The notes beneath the pieces were generated by a model. The model worked only from the letters and a program-made list of their open reading frames with translations. It was not told the origin of the DNA and did not search any database. DNA of 64,000 nucleotides, taken from assembly GCA_027186245.1 (NCBI GenBank), contig CP114481.1:30163501-30227500 (forward strand), read 5' to 3'. Position numbers and translations under genes: made by a program. Numbering within the stretch: the stretch's first letter is position 1; each line of letters opens with the position of its first letter. Positions 51,083 through 63,655 of the stretch are shown one piece after another. This stretch comes from Coriaria nepalensis (taxonomy: Eukaryota; Streptophyta; Magnoliopsida; Cucurbitales; Coriariaceae).

Positions 51083-51126
51083 ACGAGTCATTTCAAGTCA
51101 ATATCTTATTTCAAAGTAATTCGAAC
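50985..51126 (+). repeat. Representative class E monomer (TTTTTTCACTAC, GTGCACAAC, ATGCATGG)
   Basis: Class E is marked by ATTTTTTCACTAC (G replaced by T before CACTAC), ACAGAAGTTTTG, GTGCACAACTTG instead of GTGCATAACTTG, and in many copies ATGCATGGAAAG instead of ATGCAAGGAAAG. It is seen only between about 38.2 and 53.8 kb, for example near 38.2, 41.9, 43.3, 46.0, 47.4, 50.7, 51.0, 51.7, 52.5, 53.4 and 53.7 kb. The complete linkage of several changes shows that these copies descend from one recent variant. Confidence 0.92.
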
Positions 51127-54100
51127 GAGCACTATTTTTGCACTACAAATGCAAGTTTTGTGCATAACTTGCACAGGATCAATGCAAGGAAACTGTGCAT
51201 TCGTTTAACCTTAAAATCATTTCAATGTGTCATTTTAAGTCAATAACTTATTTCAAAGCAAGTCGAACGAATTCTATTTTTGCACTACAAACACAAGTTT
51301 TGTGCATAACTTACGAGTGATCAATGCAAGGAAAGTGTGCATTCGTTTAACCTTAAAATCATTTCAATGAGTCATTTCAAGTCAATAACTTATTTCAAAG
51401 CAAGTCGAACGAATTCTATTTTTGCACTACAAACAGAAGTTTTTTGCATAACTTCCAAATGATCAATGCAAGGAAAGTGTGCATTCGTTTAACCTTTAAA
51501 TCATTTCAATGAGTCATTTCAAGTCAATAACTTATTTCAAAGCAAGTCGAACGAGCACTATTTTTGCACTACAAATGCAAGTTTTGTGCATAACTTGCGC
51601 ATGATCAATGCAAGGAAAGTGTGCATTCGTTTAACCTTAAAATCATTTCATTGTGTCATTTCAAGTCAATAACTTATTTCAAAGCAAGTCGAACGAATTC
51701 TATTTTTTCACTACAAACAGAAGTTTTGTGCACAACTTGCAAATGATCAATGCATGGAAAGTGTGCATTCGTTTAACCTTAAAATAATTTCAATGAGTCA
51801 TTTCAAGTCAATATCTTATTTCAAAGTAATTCGAACGAGCACTATTTTTGCACTACAAACAGAAGTTTTGTGCATAACTTGCAAATGATCAATGCAAGGA
51901 AAGTGTGCATTCGTTTAACCTTAAAATCATTTCAATTTGTCATTTCAAGACAATAACTTATTTCAAAGCAAGTCGAACGAATTCTATTTTTGCACTACAA
52001 ACACAAGTTTTGTGCATAACTTACGAGTGATCAATGCAAGGAAAGTGTGCATTCGTTTAAACTTAAAATCATTTCAATGAGTCATTTCAAGTTAATAACT
52101 TATTTCAAAGCAAGTCGAACGAATTCTATTTTTGCACTACAAACAGAAGTTTTTTGCATAACTTCCAAATGATCAATGCAAGGAAAGTGTGCATTCGTTT
52201 AACCTTTAAATCATTTCAATGAGTCATTTCAAGTCAATAACTTATTTCAAAGCAAGTCCAACGAATTCAATTTTTGCACTACAAACACAGGTTTTGTGCA
52301 TAACTTGCAAATAATCAATGCAAGGAAAGTGTGCATTCGTTTAACTTAAAATCATTTCAATGAGTCATTTCAAGTCAATAACTTATTTCAAAGTAATTCG
52401 AACGAGCACTATTTTTGCACTACAAATGCAAGTTTTCTGCATAACTTGCAAATGATCAATGCAAGGAAAGTGTGCATTCGTTTAACCTTAAAATCATTTC
52501 AATGAGTCATTTCAAGTCAATAACTTATTTCAAAGCAAGTCGAACGAATTCTATTTTTTCACTACAAACAGAAGTTTTGTGCACAACTTGCAAATGATCA
52601 ATGCATGGAAAGTGTGCATTCGTTTAACCTTAAAATCATTTCAATTTGTCATTTCAAGACAATAACTTATTTCAAAGCAAGTCGAACGAATTCTATTTTT
52701 GCACTACAAACACAAGTTTTGTGCATAACTTACGAGTGATCAATGCAAGGAAAGTGTGCATTCGTTTAACCTTAAAATCATTTCAATGAGTCATTTCAAG
52801 TCAATAACTTATTTCAAAGCAAGTCGAACGAATTCTATTTTTGCACTACAAACAGAAGTTTTTTGCATAACTTCCTAATGATCAATGCAAGGAAAGTGTG
52901 CATTCGTTTAACCTTTAAATCATTTCAATGAGTCATTTCAAGTCAATAACTTATTTCAAAGCAAGTCGAACGAATTCAATTTTTGCACTACAAACACAAG
53001 TTTTGTGCGTAACTTGCAAATGATCAATGCAAGGAAAGTGTGCATTCGTTTAACCTTAAAATCATTTCAATGAGTCATTTCAAGTCAATAACTTATTTCA
53101 AAGTAATTCGAACGAGCACTATTTTTGCACTACAAATGCAAGTTTTCTGCATAACTTGCACATGATCAATGTAAGGAAACTGTGCATTCATTTAACCTTA
53201 AAATCATTTCAATTCGTCATTTCAAGACAATAACTTATTTCAAAGCAAGTCGAACGAATTCTATTTTTGCACTACAAACACAAGTTTTGTGCATAACTTA
53301 CGAGTGATCAATGCAAGGAAAGTGTGCATTCGTTTAACCTTAAAATCATTTCAATGAGTCATTTCAAGTCAATAACTTATTTCAAAGCAAGTCGAACGAA
53401 TTCTATTTTTTCACTACAAACAGAAGTTTTGTGCACAACTTGCAAATGATCAATGCAAGGAAAGTGTGCATTCGTTTAACCTTAAAATCATTTCGACGAG
53501 TCATTTCAAGTCAATATCTTATTTCAAAGTAATTCGAACGAGCACTATTTTTGCACTACAAATGCAAGTTTTGTGCATAACTTGCACATGATCAATGCAA
53601 GGAAACTGTGCATTCGTTTAACCTTAAAATCATTTCAATGTGTCATTTCAAGTCAATAACTTATTTCAAAGCAAGTCGAACGAATTCTATTTTTTCACTA
53701 CAAACAGAAGTTTTGTGCACAACTTGCAAATGATCAATGCATGGAAAGTGTGCATTCGTTTAACCTTAAAATCATTTCAATGAGTCATTTCAAGTCAATA
53801 TCTTATTTCAAAGTAATTCGAACGAGCACTATTTTTGCACTACAAATGCAACTTTTGGGCATAACTTGCAAATGATCAATGCAAGGAAAGTGTGCATTCG
53901 TTTTACCTTTAAATCATTTCAATGAGTCATTTCAAGTCAATAACTTATTTCAAAGCAAGTCGAACGAATTCAATTTTTGCACTACAAACACAAGTTTTGT
54001 GCATAACTTGCAAATGATCAATGCAAGGAAAGTGTGCATTCGTTTAACCTTAAAATCATTTCAATGAGTCATTTCAAGTCAATATCTTATTTCAAAGTAA

Positions 54101-57100
54101 TTCGAACGAGCACTATTTTTGCACTACAAATGCAAGTTTTGTGCATAACTTGCAAGTGATCAATGCAAGGAAAGTGTGCATTCGTTTAACCTTAAAATCA
54201 TTTCAATGAGTCATTTCAAGTCAATAACTTATTTCAAAGCAAGTCGAACAAATTCTATTTTTGCACTACAAATAGAAGTTTTGTGCATAACTTGCAAATG
54301 ATCAATGCAAGGAAACTGTGCATTCGTTTAACCTTAAAATCATTTCAATTTGTCATTTCAAGACAATAACTTATTTCAAAGCAAGTCGAACGAATTCTAT
54401 TTTTGCACTACAAACACAAGTTTTGTGCATAACTTACGAGTGATCAATGCAAGGAAAGTGTGCATTCGTTTAACCTTAAAATCATTTCAATGAGTCATTT
54501 CAAGTCAATAACTTATTTCAAAGCAAGTCGAACGAATTCTATTTTTGCACTACAAACAGAAGTTTTTTGGATAACTTCCTAATGATCAATGCAAGGAAAG
54601 TCTGCATTCGTTTAACCTTTAAATCATTTCAATGAGTCATTTCAAGTCAATATCTTATTTCAAAGCAAGTCGAACGAATTCAATTTTTGCACTACAAACA
54701 CAAGTTTTGTGCATAACTTGCAAATGATCAATGCAAGGAATGTGTGCATTCGTTTAACCTTAAAATCATTTCAATGAGTCATTTCAAGTCAATATCTTAT
54801 TTCAAAGTAATTCGAACGAGCACTATTTTTGCACTACAAATGCATGTTTTGTGCATAACTTGCACATGATCAATGCAAGGAAACTGTGCATTCGTTTAAC
54901 CTTAAAATCATTTCAATGTGTCATTTCAAGTCAATAACTTATTTCAAAGCAAGTCGAACGAATTCTATTTTTGCACTACAAACACAAGTTTTGTGCATAA
55001 CTTGCAAGTGATCAATGCAAGGAAAGTGTGCATTCGTTTAACCTTAAAATCATTTCAATGAGTCATTTGAAGTCAATAACTTATTTCAAAGCAAGTCGAA
55101 CGAATTCTATTTTTGCACTACAAACATAAGTTTTTTGCATAACTTCCAAATGATCAATGCAAGGAAAGTCTGCATTCGTTTAACCTTTAAATCATTTCAA
55201 TGAGTCATTTCAAGTCAATATCTTATTTCAAAGCAAGTCGAACGAATTCAATTTTTGCACTACAAACACAAGTTTTGTGCATAACTTGCAAATGATCAAT
55301 GCAAGGAAAGTGTGCATTCGTTTAACCTTAAAATCATTTCAATGAGTCATTTCAAGTCAATATCTTATTTCAAAGTAATTCGAAAGACCACTATTTTTGC
55401 ACTACAAATGCAAGTTTTCTGCATAACTTGCACATGATCAATGCAAGGAAACTGTGCATTCGTTTAACCTTAAAATCATTTCAATGTGTCATTTCAAGTC
55501 AATAACTTATTTCAAAGCAAGTCGAACGAATTCTATTTTTGCACTACAAACACAAGTTTTGTGCATAACTTGCAAGTGATCAATGCAAGGAAAGTGTGCA
55601 TTCGTTTAACCTTAAAATCATTTCGACGAGTCATTTCAAGTCAATATCTTATTTCAAAGTAATTCGAAAGACCACTATTTTTGCACTACAAATGCAAGTT
55701 TTCTGCATAACTTGCACATGATCAATGCAAGGAAACTGTGCATTCGTTTAACCTTAAAATCATTTCAATGTGTCATTTCAAGTCAATAACTTATTTCAAA
55801 GCAAGTCGAACGAATTCTATTTTTGCACTACAAACACAAGTTTTGTGCATAACTTGCAAGTGATCAATGCAAGGAAAGTGTGCATTCGTTTAACCTTAAA
55901 ATCATTTCGACGAGTCATTTCAAGTCAATATCTTATTTCAGAGTAATTCGAACGAGCACTATTTTTGCACTACAAATGCAAGTTTTGTGCATAACTTGCA
56001 CATGATCAATGCAAGGAAACTGTGCGTTCATTTAACCTTAAAATCATTTCAATGAGTCATTTCAAGTCAATAACTTATTTCAAAGCAAGTCGAACAAATT
56101 CTATTTTTGCACTACAAATAGAAGTTTTGTGCATAACTTGCAAATGATCAATGCAAGGAAAGTGTGCATTCGTTTAACCTTAAAATCATTTCAATTTGTC
56201 ATTTCAAGACAATAACTTATTTCAAAGCAAGTCGAACGAATTCTATTTTTGCACTACAAACACAAGTTTTGTGCATAACTTACGAGTGATCAATGCAAGG
56301 AAAGTGTGCATTCGTTTAACCTTAAAATCATTTCAATGAGTCATTTCAAGTCAATAACTTCTTTCAAAGCAAGTCGAACGAATTCTATTTTTGCACTACA
56401 AACAGAAGTTTTTTGCATAACTTCCAAATGATCAATGCAAGGAAAGTGTGCATTCGTTTAACCTTAAAATCATTTCGACGAGTCATTTCAAGTCAATATC
56501 TTATTTCAAAGTAATTCGAACGAGCACTATTTTTGCACTACAAATGCAAGTTTTGTGCATAACTTGCACATGATCAATGCAAGGAAACTGTGCATTCGTT
56601 TAACCTTAAAATCATTTCAATGTGTCATTTCAAGACAATAACTTATTTCAAAGCAAGTGGAACGAATTCTATTTTTGCACTACAAACACAAGTTTTGTGC
56701 ATAACTTGCAAATGATCAATGCAAGGAAAGTGTGCATTCGTTTAACCTTAAAATCATTTCATTGAGTCATTTCAAGTCAATAACTTATTTCAAAGCAAGT
56801 CGAACGAATTCCATTTTTGCACTACAAACAGAAGTTTTTTGCATAACTTCCAAATGATCAATGCAAGGAAAGTCTGCATTCGTTTAACCTTTAAATCATT
56901 TCAATGAGTCATTTCAAGTCAATGACTTATTTCAAAGCAAGTCGAACGAATTCAATTTTTGCACTACAAATAGAAGTTTTTTGCATAACTTCCAAACGAT
57001 CAATGCCAGGAAAGTGTGCATTCATTTAACCTTTAAATCATTTCAATGAGTCATTTCAAGTCAATAACTTATTTCAAAGCAAGTCGAACGAATTCAATTT

Positions 57101-58935
57101 TTTCACTACAAACACAAGTTTTGTGCATAACTTGCAAATGATCAATGCAAGGAAAGTGTGCATTCGTTTAACCTTAAAATCATTTCAATGAGTCATTTCA
57201 AGTCAATATTTTATTTCAAAGTAATTCGAACGAGCACTATTTTTGCACTACAAATGCAAGTTTTCTGCATAACTTGCAAATGATCAATGCAAGGAAAGTG
57301 TGCATTCGTTTAACCTTTAAATCATTTCAATGAGTCATTTCAAGTCAATAACTTATTTCAAAGCAAGTCGAATGAATTCAATTTTTGCACTACAAACAAA
57401 AGTTTTGTGCATAACTTGCAAATGATCAATGCAAGGAAAGGGTGCATTCGTTTAACCTTAAAATCATTTCGACGAGTCATTTCAAGTCAATATCTTATTT
57501 CAGAGTAATTCGAACGAGCACTATTTTTGCACTACAAATGCAAGTTTTGTGCATAACTTGCACATGATCAATGCAAGGAAACTGTGCATTCATTTAACCT
57601 TAAAATCATTTCAATGTGTCATTTCAAGTCAATAACTTATTTCAAAGCAAGTCGAACGAATTCTATTTTTGCACTACAAACACAAGTTTTGTGCATAACT
57701 TGCAAGTGATCAATGCAAGGAAAGTGTGCATTCGTTTAACCTTAAAATCATTTCAATGAGTCATTTCAAGTCAATAACTTATTTCAAAGCAAGTCGAACG
57801 AATTCTATTTTTGCACAACAAACAGAAGTTTTTTGCATAACTTCCAAATGATCAATGCAAGGAAAGTCTGCATTCGTGTAACCTTTAAATCATTTCAATG
57901 AGTCATTTCAAGTCAATATCTTATTTCAAAGCAAGTCGAACGAATTCAATTTTTGCACTACAAACACAAGTTTTGTGCATAACTTGCAAATGATCAGTGC
58001 AAGGAAAGTGTGCATTCGTTTAACCTTAAAATCATTTCAATGAGTCATTTCAAGTCAATATCTTATTTCAAAGTAATTCGAACGAGCACTATTTTTGCAC
58101 TACAAATGCAAGTTTTGTGCATAACTTGCACATTATCAATGCAAGGAAACTGTGCATTCGTTTAACCTTAAAATCATTTCAATGTGTCATTTCAAGTCAA
58201 TAACTTATTTCAAAGCAAGTCGAACGAATTCTATTTTTGCACTACAAACACAAGTTTTGTGCATAACTTGCAAGTGATCAATGCAAGGAAAGTGTGCATT
58301 CGTTTAACCTTAAAATCATTTCAATGAGTCATTTGAAGTCAATAACTTATTTCAAAGCAAGTCGAACGAATTCTATTTTTGCACTACAAACAGAAGTTTT
58401 TTGCATAACTTCCAAATGATCAATGCAAGGAAAGTCTGCATTCGTTTAACCTTTAAATCATTCCAATGAGTCATTTCAAGTCAATATCTTATTTCAAAGC
58501 AAGTCGAACGAATTCAATTTTTGCACTACAAACACAAGTTTTGTGCATAACTTGCAAATGATCAATGCAAGGAAAGTGTGCATTCGTTTAACCTTAAAAT
58601 CATTTCAATGAGTCATTTCAAGTCAATATCTTATTTCAAAGTAATTCGAAAGACCACTATTTTTGCACTACAAATGCAAGTTTTCTGCATAACTTGCACA
58701 TGATCAATGCAAGGAAACTGTGCATTCGTTTAACCTTAAAATCATTTCAATGTGTCATTTCAAGTCAATAACTTATTTCAAAGCAAGTCGAACGAATTCT
58801 ATTTTTGCACTACAAACACAAGTTTTATGCATAACTTGCAAGTGATCAATGCAAGGAAAGTGTGCATTCGTTTAACCTTAAAATCATTTCGACGAGTCAT
58901 TTCAAGTCAATATCTTATTTCAGAGTAATTCGAAC

Positions 58936-59050
58936 GAGCACTATTTTTGCACTACAAATGCAAGTTTTGTGCATAACTTGCACATGATCAATGCAAGGAA
59001 ACTGTGCATTCATTTAACCTTAAAATCATTTCAATGTGTCATTTTCGAAC
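58936..59050 (+). repeat. 115 bp class B monomer with a 27 bp internal deletion (copy 1)
   Basis: This unit starts as a normal class B monomer but goes from GTGTCATTT directly to TCGAACGACCAC. The 27 bp covering CAAGTCAATATCTTATTTC and AAAGTAAT are missing. The breakpoint can be placed at two equivalent positions because of one shared T. The next unit starts GACCAC, a one-base variant of GAGCAC. The same junction is found three more times to the right, always in the same context. Confidence 0.95.
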
Positions 59051-59192
59051 GACCACTATTTTTGCACTACAAATGCAAGTTTTCTGCATAACTTGCACAT
59101 GATCAATGCAAGGAAACTGTGCATTCGTTTAACCTTAAAATCATTTCAATGTGTCATTTCAAGTCAATAACTTATTTCAAAGCAAGTCGAAC

Positions 59193-59334
59193 GAATTCTG
59201 TTTTTGCACTACAAACACAAGTTTTGTGCATAACTTGCAAGTGATCAATGCAAGGAAAGTGTGCATTCGTTTAACCTTAAAATCATTTCGACGAGTCATT
59301 TCAAGTCAATATCTTATTTCAGAGTAATTCGAAC
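59193..59334 (+). repeat. Representative class I monomer (ends TCAGAGTAATTCG)
   Basis: Class I is a class A-like unit with GCAAGTG, CATTTCGACGAGTC and an end reading ATTTCAGAGTAATTCG instead of ATTTCAAAGTAATTCG. The single A-to-G change is seen only from about 55.9 kb to the right edge, always just upstream of a class B unit. This copy also has GAATTCTGTTTTTGC, shared with copies near 62.0 and 63.8 kb. Confidence 0.88.
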
Positions 59335-61322
59335 GAGCACTATTTTTGCACTACAAATGCAAGTTTTGTGCATAACTTGCACATGATCAATGCAAGGAAA
59401 CTGTGCATTCGTTTAACCTTAAAATCATTTCAATGTGTCATTTCAAGTCAATAACTTATTTCAAAGCAAGTCGAACGAATTCTATTTTTGCACTACAAAC
59501 ACAAGTTTTGTGCATAACTTGCAAGTGATCAAGGCAAGGAAAGTGTGCATACGTTTAACCTTAAAATCATTTCAATGAGTCATTTCAAGTCAATAACTTA
59601 TTTCAAAGCAAGTCGAACGAATTCTATTTTTGCACTACAAACAGAAGTTTTTTGCATAACTTCCAAATGATCAATGCAAGGAAAGTCTGCATTCGTTTAA
59701 CCTTTAAATCATTTCAATGAGTCATTTCAAGTCAATAACTTATTTCAAAGCAAGTCGAACGAATTCAATTTTTGCACTACAAACACAAGTTTTGTGCATA
59801 ACTTGCAAATGATCAATGCAAGGAAAGTGTGCATTCGTTTAACCTTAAAATCATTTCGATTTGTCATTTCAAGTCAATATCTTATTTCAGAGTAATTCGA
59901 ACAAGCACTATTTTTGCACTACAAATGCAAGTTTTGTGCATAACTTGCACATGATCAATGCAAGGAAACTGTGCATTCGTTTAACCTTAAAATCATTTCA
60001 ATGTGTCATTTCAAGTCAATAACTTATTTCAAAGCAAGTGGAACGAATTCTATTTTTGCACTACAAACACAAGTTTTGTGCATAACTTGCAAGTGATCAA
60101 TGCAAGGAAAGTGTGCATTCGTTTAACCTTAAAATCATTTCAATGAGTCATTTCAAGTCAATAACTTATTTCAAAGCAAGTCGAACGAATTCTATTTTTG
60201 CACAACAAACAGAAGTTTTTTGCATAACTTCCAAATGATCAATGCAAGGAAAGTCTGCATTCGTGTAACCTTTAAATCATTTCAATGAGTCATTTCAAGT
60301 CAATATCTTATTTCAAAGCAAGTCGAACGAATTCAATTTTTGCACTACAAACACAAGTTTTGTGCATAACTTGCAAATGATCAGTGCAAGGAAAGTGTGC
60401 ATTCGTTTAACCTTAAAATCATTTCAATGAGTCATTTCAAGTCAATATCTTATTTCAAAGTAATTCGAACGAGCACTATTTTTGCACTACAAATGCAAGT
60501 TTTGTGCATAACTTGCACATGATCAATGCAAGGAAACTGTGCATTCGTTTAACCTTAAAATCATTTCAATGTGTCATTTCAAGTCAATAACTTATTTCAA
60601 AGCAAGTCGAACGAATTCTATTTTTGCACTACAAACACAAGTTTGGTGCATAACTTGCAAGTGATCAATGCAAGGAAAGTGTGCATTCGTTTAACCTTAA
60701 AATCATTTCAATGAGTCATTTGAAGTCAATAACTTATTTCAAAGCAAGTCGAACGAATTCTATTTTTGCACTACAAACAGAAGTTTTTTGCATAACTTCC
60801 AAATGATCAATGCAAGGAAAGTCTGCATTCGTTTAACCTTTAAATCATTTCAATGAGTCATTTCAAGTCAATATCTTATTTCAAAGCAAGTCGAACGAAT
60901 TCAATTTTTGCACTACAAACACAAGTTTTGTGCATAACTTGCAAATGATCAATGCAAGGAAAGTGTGCATTCGTTTAACCTTAAAATCAATTCAATGAGT
61001 CATTTCAAGTCAATATCTTATTTCAAAGTAATTCGAAAGACCACTATTTTTGCACTACAAATGCAAGTTTTCTGCATAACTTGCACATGATCAATGCAAG
61101 GAAACTGTGCATTCGTTTAACCTTAAAATCATTTCAATGTGTCATTTCAAGTCAATAACTTATTTCAAAGCAAGTCGAACGAATTCTATTTTTGCACTAC
61201 AAACACAAGTTTTGTGCATAACTTGCAAGTGATCAATGCAAGGAAAGTGTGCATTCGTTTAACCTTAAAATCATTTCGACGAGTCATTTCAAGTCAATAT
61301 CTTATTTCAGAGTAATTCGAAC

Positions 61323-61437
61323 GAGCACTATTTTTGCACTACAAATGCAAGTTTTGTGCATAACTTGCACATGATCAATGCAAGGAAACTGTGCATTCAT
61401 TTAACCTTAAAATCATTTCAATGTGTCATTTTCGAAC
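61323..61437 (+). repeat. 115 bp deleted class B monomer (copy 2)
   Basis: The junction is identical to that at 59,041: GTGTCATTT joined to TCGAACGACCAC. The start-to-start distance from copy 1 is 2,387 bp, which is 17 x 142 minus 27. It is therefore the same deletion carried along by amplification of the 2,387 bp HOR. Confidence 0.95.
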
Positions 61438-61721
61438 GACCACTATTTTTGCACTACAAATGCAAGTTTTCTGCATAACTTGCACATGATCAATGCAAGG
61501 AAACTGTGCATTCGTTTAACCTTAAAATCATTTCAATGTGTCATTTCAAGTCAATAACTTATTTCAAAGCAAGTCGAACGAATTCTATTTTTGCACTACA
61601 AACACAAGTTTTGTGCATAACTTGCAAGTGATCAATGCAAGGAAAGTGTGCATTCGTTTAACCTTAAAATCATTTCGACGAGTCATTTCAAGTCAATATC
61701 TTATTTCAGAGTAATTCGAAC

Positions 61722-61836
61722 GAGCACTATTTTTGCACTACAAATGCAAGTTTTGTGCATAACTTGCACATGATCAATGCAAGGAAACTGTGCATTCATT
61801 TAACCTTAAAATCATTTCAATGTGTCATTTTCGAAC
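61722..61836 (+). repeat. 115 bp deleted class B monomer (copy 3)
   Basis: The same 27 bp deletion lies only 399 bp (3 x 142 minus 27) after copy 2. The intervening block of three units is a direct tandem duplication nested inside the larger HOR. Confidence 0.95.
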
Positions 61837-63540
61837 GACCACTATTTTTGCACTACAAATGCAAGTTTTCTGCATAACTTGCACATGATCAATGCAAGGA
61901 AACTGTGCATTCGTTTAACCTTAAAATCATTTCAATGTGTCATTTCAAGTCAATAACTTATTTCAAAGCAAGTCGAACGAATTCTGTTTTTGCACTACAA
62001 ACACAAGTTTTGTGCATAACTTGCAAGTGATCAATGCAAGGAAAGTGTGCATTCGTTTAACCTTAAAATCATTTCGACGAGTCATTTCAAGTCAATATCT
62101 TATTTCAGAGTAATTCGAACGAGCACTATTTTTGCACTACAAATGCAAGTTTTGTGCATAACTTGCACATGATCAATGCAAGGAAACTGTGCATTCGTTT
62201 AACCTTAAAATCATTTCAATGTGTCATTTCAAGTCAATAACTTATTTCAAAGCAAGTCGAACGAATTCTATTTTTGCACTACAAATACAAGTTTTGTGCA
62301 TAACTTGCAAGTGATCAATGCAAGGAAAGTGTGCATACGTTTAACCTTAAAATCATTTCAATGAGTCATTTCAAGTCAATAACTTATTTCAAAGCAAGTC
62401 GAACGAATTCTATTTTTGCACTACAAACAGAAGTTTTTTGCATAACTTCCAAATGATCAATGCAAGGAAAGTCTGCATTCGTTTAACCTTTAAATCATTT
62501 CAATGAGTCATTTCAAGTCAATAACTTATTTCAAAGCAAGTCGAACGAATTCAATTTTTGCACTACAAACACAAGTTTTGTGCATAACTTGCAAATGATC
62601 AATGCAAAGAAAGTGTGCATTCGTTTAACCTTAAAATCATTTCGATTTGTCATTTCAAGTCAATATCTTATTTCAGAGTAATTCGAACAAGCACTATTTT
62701 TGCACTACAAATGCAAGTTTTGTGCATAACTTGCACATGATCAATGCAAGGAAACTGTGCATTCGTTTAACCTTAAAATCATTTCAATGTGTCATTTCAA
62801 GTCAATAACTTATTTCAAAGCAAGTCGAACGAATTCTATTTTTGCACTACAAACACAAGTTTTGTGCATAACTTGCAAGTGATCAATGCAAGGAAAGTGT
62901 GCATTCGTTTAACCTTAAAATCATTTCAATGAGTCATTTGAAGTCAATAACTTATTTCAAAGCAAGTCGAACGAATTCTATTTTTGCACTACAAACAGAA
63001 GTTTTTTGCATAACTTCCAAATGATCAATGCAAGGAAAGTCTGCATTCGTTTAACCTTTAAATCATTCCAATGAGTCATTTCAAGTCAATATCTTATTTC
63101 AAAGCAAGTCGAACGAATTCAATTTTTGCACTACAAACACAAGTTTTGTGCATAACTTGCAAATGATCAATGCAAGGAAAGTGTGCATTCGTTTAACCTT
63201 AAAATCATTTCAATGAGTCATTTCAAGTCAATATCTTATTTCAAAGTAATTCGAAAGACCACTATTTTTGCACTACAAATGCAAGTTTTCTGCATAACTT
63301 GCACATGATCAATGCAAGGAAACTGTGCATTCGTTTAACTTTAAAATCATTTCAATGTGTCATTTCAAGTCAATAACTTATTTCAAAGCAAGTCGAACGA
63401 ATTCTATTTTTGCACTACAAACACAAGTTTTATGCATAACTTGCAAGTGATCAATGCAAGGAAAGTGTGCATTCGTTTAACCTTAAAATCATTTCGACGA
63501 GTCATTTCAAGTCAATATCTTATTTCAGAGTAATTCGAAC

Positions 63541-63655
63541 GAGCACTATTTTTGCACTACAAATGCAAGTTTTGTGCATAACTTGCACATGATCAATGCA
63601 AGGAAACTGTGCATTCATTTAACCTTAAAATCATTTCAATGTGTCATTTTCGAAC
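63541..63655 (+). repeat. 115 bp deleted class B monomer (copy 4)
   Basis: The same 27 bp deletion junction as the other three copies, 1,819 bp (13 x 142 minus 27) after copy 3. It belongs to the third, partial HOR copy at the right edge of the window. Confidence 0.95.

Larger units (their letters stand above)
49093..57299. repeat. Sub-array with a 568 bp tetramer pattern marked by TTACGAGTG
   Basis: The marker AACTTACGAGTG is found with its TT at 49,465, 50,033, 50,601, 50,885, 51,311, 52,021, 52,730, 53,298, 54,434 and 56,280. Steps of 568 bp dominate, with 284, 426, 709, 710, 1,136 and 1,846 also present. It is usually preceded by ATTTGTCATTTCAAGACAAT and followed by a class C or E unit. 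Class E units are interleaved up to 53.8 kb. From 54.6 kb the pattern changes to AAAGTCTGCATTCG and CGAAAGACCAC units that lead into the right-hand HOR. Confidence 0.85.
61034..61836. repeat. 399 bp tandem duplication nested in the 17-mer HOR
   Basis: Two successive blocks each hold a unit starting with the GACCAC or AAGACCAC variant, a class I unit and a 115 bp deleted unit. The deletion junctions lie 399 bp apart (61,428 and 61,827). Downstream markers that are at offset 2,387 before this point are at offset 2,786 after it, for example GCATACG at 59,551 and 62,337 (scored at its A), which confirms an insertion of 399 bp. Confidence 0.93.

Noticed and set aside
1732..54067. Many similar open reading frames of 60-73 codons on the + strand, beginning MHYKHKFCA or MQGKCAFV
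   Set aside because: They are the satellite itself read in frame. Since 142 is 1 more than a multiple of 3, the frame shifts each unit and every reading ends within about 1.5 monomers. They overlap one another, have no ribosome or promoter context, and track monomer class rather than codon constraint.
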